In this document: positions 57,349-64,000 of the stretch, piece by piece
Numbering within the stretch: the stretch's first letter is position 1
Layout of the letters: each line of letters opens with the position of its first letter
NCBI RefSeq assembly: GCF_016808095.1
Contig: NC_068971.1
Coordinates: 19,456,501 to 19,520,500, forward strand
Direction of reading: 5' to 3'
From: Vigna angularis
Lineage: Eukaryota; Streptophyta; Magnoliopsida; Fabales; Fabaceae
DNA length: 64,000 nucleotides
Notes under the pieces: generated by a model
Database searches by the model: none
Seen by the model: the letters and a program-made list of their open reading frames with translations, nothing else
Told to the model about the DNA's origin: nothing
Made by a program: the position numbers and the translations under genes

Positions 57349-58860
57349 TATCTTCGTTTCCTTTTGAAGTTTGATGGTAAGGCAGATAAATTTTCTACAA
57401 TCTTCCATTGCCTTGGTTCATTTTTCTAAATAAGAATTTTTTTAACTCAAGCTGTTGGTCAAATGAGTGTATAAGAAGTGAATGACGTAAGCTTCTTTTA
57501 TGTGATAGAGTGTATTTATTTCAATAATGGTTAAAGGCTTGGAGTAGGTGAACATATGAACTTCTTTTTCATTTCTCTTTATTGTTGTTTTATTTTGTAG
57601 GTATATTCTGAGTTGCATTACCAATTTTCTGCTGAAATGCAGGTTTGTGATTTTTTTGTGTATCTCACAGTACCAGCTATTATCCTGAGTTGGATTTTTA
57701 TTACTGTTTCTTAATTGTGGACTACTTTCTTAAGACCCTTTATACTTATTTATTTTTTAATTCTCGTCATTAATTGTCATTTAGTGATCATCTCTAATTT
57801 AAATATGATTCTTTACTATATATAAAAAGTACATGTAAATTTGGTAAATGACAGGTTACTTCTTCTCAGTTGGAAAGAAAGTGGAGAGATCTAATTAGTG
57901 GGTTCATGCTTTTCACCGTCCAATTAATTCAATGAAAAAGATAATTTGCTTTCACCAACCAATACATAGAGTGTCATATCAGATGCATTACACTGCAATT
58001 ATGGCAATGCTTGTTCTTGCTAAATTTCTTTACCAAAAATAAACTTGAATATTTACTTTTCTTATATATGGATGTAATTTACCACAGCAATTGATCTTTT
58101 ATCTTTCTGGAAATTGATCTTATATATGCTTGTTCTTATATATTTCTGGAAATTGATCTTTTATTCTCCATCACCATAACTTTTATATCTTTTTATGTAA
58201 CTATGGATCATTTTTTTTATCTGGTATCTCAATAGTGTTAGATAAAATAATTCAACTAGAAATGTAAAATTTATTTGACAGAAAAAGAGCACTGAGATGC
58301 TTACTAAATAAATAAATAAGAAAAAAGTTGTTAGATGTACGTACGCATGCACACTATTCACACAAGGCAGAGATATGTGCAAGATATTTTCTTATAGAAG
58401 AGGTTATGAGTTAGTTAGGTATTATGAGAGTTAGTTAGGTATTATGAGTTTTAATTGAAAGAAAGAAGAAGAAAGTCTGAATTCCAAGCTTTGAGCCTCC
58501 ACTGGCAGTTTAAACAAGTCACATTTGGTAAAACAAAGTTGTTCCAATCATAAAATTAAGTGTCCAAACGTGTTTGTGTAAAATTGCCATTCAAACCACC
58601 AATTTTTAAACACTTTTTCTGGTATAGTTGCAGAATCTTGATATTGAATGTTTGCTGTGATTACTGCATCAAATTTAATCTCAATTAGAATACAACAAAT
58701 CATTTGGAAAGCCTCTGGATCTGTTAATGGCCATATATTAGTTTTATAAGGTTAGTACTAAGATTTAGAATTTTGGTTAATTTTTTAGAACATGTTTATT
58801 AGCATTGTTAATTTTTAGTTAATTTGAGAGAAATAGAACATGTTTATTAGCGTTGTTAAT
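57349..58860. other. AT-rich interior of the CACTA element, no gene seen
   Basis: Intron-like T-rich DNA with a short duplication (GAGAGTTAGTTAGGTATTATG at ~58425-58449) and repeated TGTTCTTATATATTTCTGGAA-type motifs (58085-58160). No coding signature. Confidence 0.45.
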
Positions 58861-58900
58861 AGAACATGATGAATATGATATTATTGTTGTTGTTCTTCAT

Positions 58901-59065
58901 AGGGGATCCAAAAGAAGTGTTTGGTTCTTTGCACACTGGATACTTGGAACTACAGTCACATTCTTGGGTGTCCTGAATGTATATCTTGGATTAGAAGCCT
59001 ACCTCCAAAATGGGTCTATAAACAAAATCAAGGATTACAAGTGTTTCAAGCATATAGAGTACTAG
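58901..59065 (+). pseudogene. Captured cytochrome b561-like exon
   Basis: After an acceptor-like TTCTTCATAG, the frame reads GSKRSVWFFAHWILGTTVTF then a GVLNVYLGLEAY segment, ending TAG. This resembles the His-bearing membrane helices near the C-terminus of plant cytochrome b561 domain proteins (FxHWxxGTxxxxLGxxNIYxGLxAY), where the conserved His binds haem. Only about 50 codons survive, inside a CACTA element 0.6 kb from its end, so I infer transduplication of a host gene fragment. Resemblance is from remembered family patterns. Confidence 0.6.
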
Positions 59066-59196
59066 TGAATTTGAATTCAAAGATTGTAAATTACTTGGCT
59101 TATATGTTTTTTATGTCTCGCTAAATCACTTTTTTGTAAGCATAATATTAATTACTTCTGGGAAATAAACGTCTATATATGTTTAGTTTACGTGTG

Positions 59197-59198
<2 letters not shown>

Positions 59199-59267
<69 letters not shown>
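59199..59267. repeat. (AT)n microsatellite
   Basis: About 69 bp of uninterrupted AT dinucleotides near the right end of the CACTA element. Confidence 0.96.
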
Positions 59268-59272
<5 letters not shown>

Positions 59273-59551
59273 TATTTTTCAAGCGTAGATTGTCAACAAT
59301 ACACTAAACCAAAACAGCTAAAAAAATACATTGTAGATAATTATCGAAGGCTTCTGCCCCTCGGTAATTACCGAAGGCTTCTGCCCCTCGGTAATTACCG
59401 AAGGGCAAAGGCCGTCGGTAATGGTTAGCGACAAGGGATTTACCGACGGTCATCTGACGTCGCTAAGCCGTCGGTAATGGCTTATTACCGACGGCTTTTG
59501 GATGTTTCCGAAGGATTATGGTCGTCGGTAATGCCCTTTTTTACTGTAGTG

Positions 59552-60640
59552 CTATGTATTTCCCAAATAACGTGGACGTCGCGTGGTGTCAATATTGGAC
59601 GTGTATCTCTTTGTTTTAACATACCTGGACGTCGAGTGGTGGTAGTATATGACATGGATCTCTTTGTTTCTATCACATCATTTATCAAGCCCAACCAACT
59701 GCGTTTTTCCATATAAAAGTATATGTCGAGTGGTGCCAATGATTGACGTGAATCTCTTCGATTCTTACTAACAACATTTATCATCATTAAGTAGATGTCC
59801 CATTGTATATATGATTCAATCTTTAAGTTTCTTGAAGTTGTTTTCTATAGAATCAGTGTATTTGATTTCGGAGAAAACAACTCTAGGAAAACTTAAAAAC
59901 TGAATCATTCAAAAACAATCAAACTGTGCAATTGTATAGAGTTAAGGATAATATTTATAGAGTCAATTCAAAACCTCTGGTAACACCACAAAATTAATGC
60001 TCACAACCATTCATGTCGAAGCCCCCTAGAGTTTGACGTTCTATTGGAATTTAAAAAGGAAATAAAAAAAGGGAGCGACCTTTGGGCTCAGATAACAAAT
60101 AATACGTCACATGCCCAAGGAATTGGATGTTTACTGTTTGTTTAAAGGGAAAAAGAATTAAAAAGGGAGTAATCTGGCTGACAATGATACATCGAAGTCT
60201 GAAGAAATTGACATTAACCTCTTCGTTTCAAAACGTTGCTCCTCCTTCACCAAGCATTTGCTTCCCTATAAATCTTTCTTTATCAAATATCATTTTTTAT
60301 AATTTTCTGTCTTTATTTTTCTATTAATATTACGTCGAGTAGCTTTACCAATTGACGTACTATTGGTGTTCTAAAAGAAAAAAAAAGTGCAATGGTATAT
60401 TCTACAATAACCATTATCACATATTGAGTATGAATATGCAATGTAATGATGTAACATTAAAATGTTCAATTACAATCATACAAGTGATTTAATCAATTTA
60501 AACAATTCAATCACCATTCACTAATGTTTGCCAAAAGAGAATTTCATTAATATTCAAAAGATGATTACAACCAGCAAAACAAAAGATGGCTTAAGAAGCC
60601 ACTGATTACAAAGTTAAAATCAAATAACGAAAATTCATAT
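59552..60640. repeat. GACGTCGAGTGGT repeat region
   Basis: No gene. Three imperfect units of (T)GGACGTCG(A/C)G TGGTG…TTGACGTG…ATCTCTTTG occur at 59570, 59632 and 59725. An AATTTAAAAAGGAAATAAAA block with GGGAGCGACC (60051-60080) matches 53733-53765. TGTCGAAGCCCCCTAGAG (60017-60034) has an inverted counterpart at 61480-61500. It looks like the arm of an old element around the 60650-63280 ORFs. Confidence 0.5.
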
Positions 60641-60649
60641 TCTTTTGTT

Positions 60650-61244
60650 GCAGAATTATTGTTGATCCTTTTCTAGTTGTTCGCATCACCTTCCTTTCCA
60701 TTTTCATCAGTGATTTTTCAATCCTTAGAATTTTTTGTCAATGACTGTGTCAACTTTCAATTTACTTGAGTCCCAAGTATCTTTTTGAGCGATTCTGACA
60801 TACAATCTATTTTCACCGCATAACCATCTAGCGCACTCATCTTCTTCAGTTTTTGTCAAATCTGTTTTGTTTGCACTCCAAGATTCAGAGATGGGTTAGA
60901 CTTGCTGATGATCATCATTTTTTATCATGGTGAATCCAATAAGTCCTTGATGACCAATCCATATTTGAAAGAGAAAGCCTTCTTTCCTGATCGGTTGAAA
61001 AATGACAATCCCAATCCAAACCTCTTTGATCAGCTGTGTTACAAAATGTTTCATAACTCATCTTTAAGTTGGACTAGAACACCCTTACCAGTTTCAGATA
61101 TCTGTGAGAAACCACAGTTTTCATCTTCCATAGACTAAAAAGCTTCCCTCGAATGTCTTCATCACTAATCCAACCTATAGGATTAGCATTCCTTGCAATC
61201 TGGGCAACCTTCCATTTTCTTCTTGATGATGATGAAGAAGTCAT
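60650..61244 (-). pseudogene. Decayed homologue of the 62270 transposon-protein ORF
   Basis: From ATG 61242-61244 the minus strand reads MTSSSSSRRKWKVAQIARNA, then P-I-G-W-I-S-D-E-D and VVSHRYLKL, with TAG after about 56 codons. This aligns with the first ~52 residues of the intact ORF at 62270 (MASSSSRHGK…SPNGWINDD…VVPHKFLDL), including spacing of the Ser-rich start, the P-x-G-W-I box and the V-V-x-H segment. Further leftward, open pieces occur in shifting frames without clear similarity. Head-to-head with 62270, about 1 kb apart. Confidence 0.6.
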
Positions 61245-62269
61245 TTCTGATCAGATTCTAGAACGTCTTTCACATTTCTAGGGTTTGTAACTCTTCAGTT
61301 TAGAAAACATTGAGTGCGTTTTCAAATCTAGTATTTATAAAGTTGTGCATCAAATCTTATTAGTTTCAGGCCCAATTAAAATTTTCAAAAATATATAGCC
61401 CAATAATATAATTTCATCAACGTCGATATGTAGCCCAATTTATTGAAGTTGAACTGCCCTTGTACTGCTATCACGTCGAACTCTTGGGGGCTTTGACGTG
61501 ATGGGCACTAGAGTAGTTGAGCGCATTAGTGGCTCCCAACAGTTTTCTTTTTTTCTATAAATACAGTTTTGGAGCCTTCGCTAACCTCTACACATCCATT
61601 TATAAAATTTCTCGTAACTAATCCTTCAAAGTACATGTCCATTTTCTTTAAATACAGTTTCGGATCCTTTGGAACTACCCTTTGAAAATTCATGCTCACT
61701 TTTTTGTTTGGTTCTCCATCAATTCCTCTACTAAACGAAGACATTTTTTTGTTAACGATGAAGGCATGGTGGAAAACTAGAGAAAAATGTTAACACTTAT
61801 GAATTTCGAAAACATTCTCCATTAATTTTCTGGATTTTTTATTTACTTTCTGTGTTTTTTTAATGTTGTTTCATGTTCATGTTTGATGCTATGTTTTGTA
61901 AAATGCGATTTCTTTTTAAAATCCTCTAGGATATAGGACGTCGAATAGAAATCGAATTTGATGACAACCTTTAATAGGGAACTTAAAAGTTTAAAGTTGA
62001 CATCGGTTATTGTCAAAATTCAACGTTCATGTCTTTCTGTAGGAAAAAAAATGTTGAAGCCCCAACAATATTAGCCATCATATAGTTTGATTAAAAAAAA
62101 AGAATACATAGTGGCGTGGTGGTTTGAATTATTACCACCATAGAACGTCATGTTGTCATGGTATTGGACGTGCTTTTTTGTACTTATATAATCGGTAAAT
62201 CTATCATGTATCATTGTCAGAAACTAGATTCTTAAACCCTTCCTGTAAATCTCTAAATCATGTTCTCAA
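61245..62269. other. Region between the two divergent transposon-type ORFs
   Basis: No gene. Holds a GACGT-rich stretch (CACGTCGAACTCTTGGGGGC at 61475-61494) and a block (61528-61830) similar to 53817-54212. GTATTGGACGTGC near 62160 belongs to the same motif family. It would contain the leaders of both ORFs. Confidence 0.5.
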
Positions 62270-63280
62270 ATGGCTTCTTCATCTTCACGGCATGGAAAGA
62301 AGGCTGCACGATTTGTAAGAAATTCTAGTCCAAATGGGTGGATCAATGATGACAAAGAACGATACAAATTTGGATGTTATAGAAAACTCTTCGAGGTGGT
62401 CCCTCACAAGTTCTTGGATCTGGAATTATTCAAAAGGGAGGGGTTTCTCTTTCAAGAATGGCTTGTAGATGTTGGTCTTGCAAAATTTATAGAAATGATC
62501 GGTGATTGTTATCTTGACCTGGTAGAAATCTTCTACCACAATCTGAAGGTTGTCGATGGTGTTATATGCTCTTGGGTGAAAGGTGTCGATATTAAAATTG
62601 ATGATGAAATATGGCTATCTTTTACTGGTCTCAAAGCAGAAGGCTTCATGTCTCATGAAAGAAATTATGAACTCAACCAATGGACCAACAAGAATAAAAT
62701 TTATAAGGAATATCTGAGAAGTCCAAAAAGGCTAAAGGTATACAAGCCGTATCTACTTGATGGTTTGAAAATGGAAGAAAATATGTGTGCTTTTGTACTT
62801 ACTTGGGTAATACTGCCTGGAAGATGTATATGTGATCGTCTAACTAGTGAAGATTTATTTTTGGTTCATGCCATAAAAACCTGGATACCAACCAATTGGG
62901 TTGTTGTTATGAGTGAGCACATGATTGAAATTGCAAGTCGTCGTGGACATATTCTACCATATGGTGTTTTTATCAACAGTGTATTGAAGCATCGTCAAGT
63001 TGATCTAACTGGTGAAAAAAAAATTAGGTGCACCAAATCAAATGAAATAGGAAAAGCGGCATTGACCTTTAATGGTCTAAAGAAAACAAAAGATGGTTGG
63101 GTGTTCAAGGATGTTGACGAAACTCCTTCTACCTTCATTCCACACACTGAGTTTGAAAGATTTGTTGTGGATCCATTTCAAAGGCTTTCAATAAGAATAA
63201 GGTTGTTGAAGAGTCTCAAGAGAGGAGAAAAGTTCTCTGGAAATCCTTTTCTTCCTTCTTCTACTATTTTCCAGACCTAA
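62270..63280 (+). CDS. Putative plant transposon/env-like protein, intact 336-aa ORF
   Basis: Uninterrupted frame opening with a Ser-rich MASSSSRHGKKAARF. It resembles the 'putative plant transposon protein' domain (which I associate with Pfam PF20167): an N-terminal box LFQEWLVDVGLAKF, FYHNLKVVDGVICSWVKGVD (~85-104), and a later box MSEHMIEIASRRGHILPYGV (~212-231) followed by FINSVLKHRQVDL. The C-terminus is basic. No signal peptide, membrane segment or nuclease motif is visible. Members occur as accessory ORFs in Athila- and SIRE-type elements and as orphan ORFs; their function is not known to me. A decayed homologue lies divergently at 61244, and frameshifted relatives at 51187 and possibly 31951. 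GACGT-type repeats flank it on the left, so I regard it as transposon-borne. Its open frame is the main oddity in a region of dead elements. Confidence 0.65.
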   Translation: MASSSSRHGKKAARFVRNSSPNGWINDDKERYKFGCYRKLFEVVPHKFLDLELFKREGFLFQEWLVDVGLAKFIEMIGDCYLDLVEIFYHNLKVVDGVICSWVKGVDIKIDDEIWLSFTGLKAEGFMSHERNYELNQWTNKNKIYKEYLRSPKRLKVYKPYLLDGLKMEENMCAFVLTWVILPGRCICDRLTSEDLFLVHAIKTWIPTNWVVVMSEHMIEIASRRGHILPYGVFINSVLKHRQVDLTGEKKIRCTKSNEIGKAALTFNGLKKTKDGWVFKDVDETPSTFIPHTEFERFVVDPFQRLSIRIRLLKSLKRGEKFSGNPFLPSSTIFQT

Positions 63281-63465
63281 AAATAGAGATTCAGATATTT
63301 TTGTGCTCCTAGTGCGAATCTTATCATGCATCCACTAAAAAAACACTAGAGCACCCACTTAGCCTAAAAAATAAAAATAAAAATAAACAAACAAAAATTA
63401 AAGAACAATAAAAATAAAGACAAAACTGGTTAAAAATCACACAAAAGTATAGTTTAAACCACGAG
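63281..63465 (-). other. Leader-like region of a reverse Athila-type element
   Basis: Between the ORF stop and the primer site; on the minus strand it is a T-rich leader like those following the primer site in Athila-type elements. No gene. Confidence 0.45.
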
Positions 63466-63483
63466 TGCCCGACAATGGCGCCA
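63466..63483 (-). other. Degraded tRNA-Asp primer-binding site
   Basis: Minus strand TGGCGCCATTGTCGGGCA, three mismatches from the tRNA-Asp complement, next to the LTR end. Shows that a 5' LTR lies to the right. Confidence 0.75.
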
Positions 63484-63488
63484 AAAAC

Positions 63489-64000
63489 TTATTAACTCAT
63501 TGGCAAGTGTACCAAATCATATCAAGTAATATAAAATGGTAAGACCAAGTATCGTTTCCCAATAGACTCACGACACTAAACAATCGTGTAAATACTTAAC
63601 TAATTAAGACTGAAAAGCTATTTTGTTGGTGTTTAAAATCAAATGCAACAAAAGTAAATATGAATGCAAATTGATCAATTAAGGCTTGACACAAGAATGA
63701 ATGGATGATGTTGAGAATATGAGATGGAAATGTTGTTGGGGTTTAGATTTCACCGTCCTTACTTTCATGCATTTAAGAATTCATCTTCTTCATTAAATTG
63801 TTGTTATCACTCTCTAAATTACTTAGAACTCGATGTCTCGACGTAAAAAGCCTATCCTTAATTATTAGACCACAATGTCTTGCATCCCTAATAATCAATT
63901 TTACATTATGAAAAGAAACTTAAGACAACCAAACGTTTTATCCCTATGTCTAGCCAATGGTCCTTTTGGGTGAAATTCTCCGGATCCTGGTTCCTAGGTA
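63489..64000 (-). repeat. Athila-type LTR, reverse, cut by window end
   Basis: ATTGGCAAGTGTACCAAATC, then ATATCAAGTAAT and GGTAAGACCAAGTATCGTTT match the complement of the 7312-8634 family's 3' part. With the adjacent primer site it is the 5' LTR of a minus-strand element whose interior extends left and seems truncated near 63280. Its other end is beyond the window. Confidence 0.82.

Larger units (their letters stand above)
54846..59551. mobile_element. CACTA transposon (4.7 kb) carrying non-transposon sequence
   Basis: Left end CACTACTGGAAAAACGCG (54846), right end …TTTTTTACTGTAGTG (59551), i.e. inverted CACTAC(T/A)G termini, bordered by the 3-bp target duplication CTA (54843-54845, 59552-59554). 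Subterminal regions are packed with TTACCGAAGGC / GCCGTCGGTAA-type direct and inverted repeats (54870-54950; 59340-59535). No transposase is recognised, so it is non-autonomous. The interior has GC-richer and intron-exon-like segments, including a cytochrome-b561-like exon at ~58901-59065, consistent with host gene capture. Confidence 0.9.

Overview
The window looks like nuclear DNA of a dicot plant, most likely a phaseoloid legume such as Vigna or Phaseolus. This is inferred from AT-rich intergenic DNA, short GT-AG introns, plant-type STP sugar-transporter genes and legume-style Athila, SIRE and CACTA repeats. It is gene-poor. The host genes I can support are a tandem family of hexose transporters and one secreted cysteine-rich (DUF26) protein. 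Nearly everything else is transposable-element DNA, much of it nested.

Positions 1-26693 hold a tandem array of a ~6.27 kb unit, each with a three-exon STP monosaccharide/H+ symporter gene. Copy A (842-2620) is broken by a 1-nt deletion. Copies B (14499-16278) and C (20770-22548) are intact at 512 aa. Copy D (24990-25091) is only the 3' end of exon 3. Copies A and B both carry an old reverse-oriented Athila-type LTR (4466-5777; 18082-19393), so it predates the duplication. After duplication copy A alone received a Mutator-like element (5797-7228, 9-bp target duplication) and a 5.9 kb non-autonomous Athila-like retrotransposon (7312-13208, 5-bp target duplication). Copy B keeps both empty sites. 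Subtracting these insertions from the A-to-B spacing gives 6314 bp, against 6271 bp for B to C.

Positions 22758-33880 hold retroelement LTR fragments, a minisatellite, a CACTA terminus, the intact secreted DUF26 gene (28274-29047, minus strand) and a TIR element with an AT-rich 235-bp tandem repeat.

Positions ~33880-48037 are an old minus-strand CACTA (En/Spm) transposon: a decayed TNP2 C-terminal part and a second ORF ending in a Ulp1-like protease domain. A solo LTR (36224-37563) and a young gag-only gypsy element (38295-45979, itself carrying a solo LTR at 41151-42455) interrupt it. Positions ~48350-53732 are the 3' half of a SIRE-like Copia element (RT, RNase H, env-like ORF, 3' LTR), with a solo LTR in its pol.

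Positions 54846-59551 are a CACTA element with recognisable termini that carries non-transposon sequence, including a cytochrome-b561-like exon. Around it lies a family of GACGT-rich dispersed repeats. These flank an intact 336-aa ORF (62270-63280) of the putative plant transposon/env-like class and a decayed divergent homologue on the opposite strand (near 61244). The window ends inside another reverse-oriented Athila-type LTR (63489 onward). No tRNA, rRNA or CRISPR was recognised.
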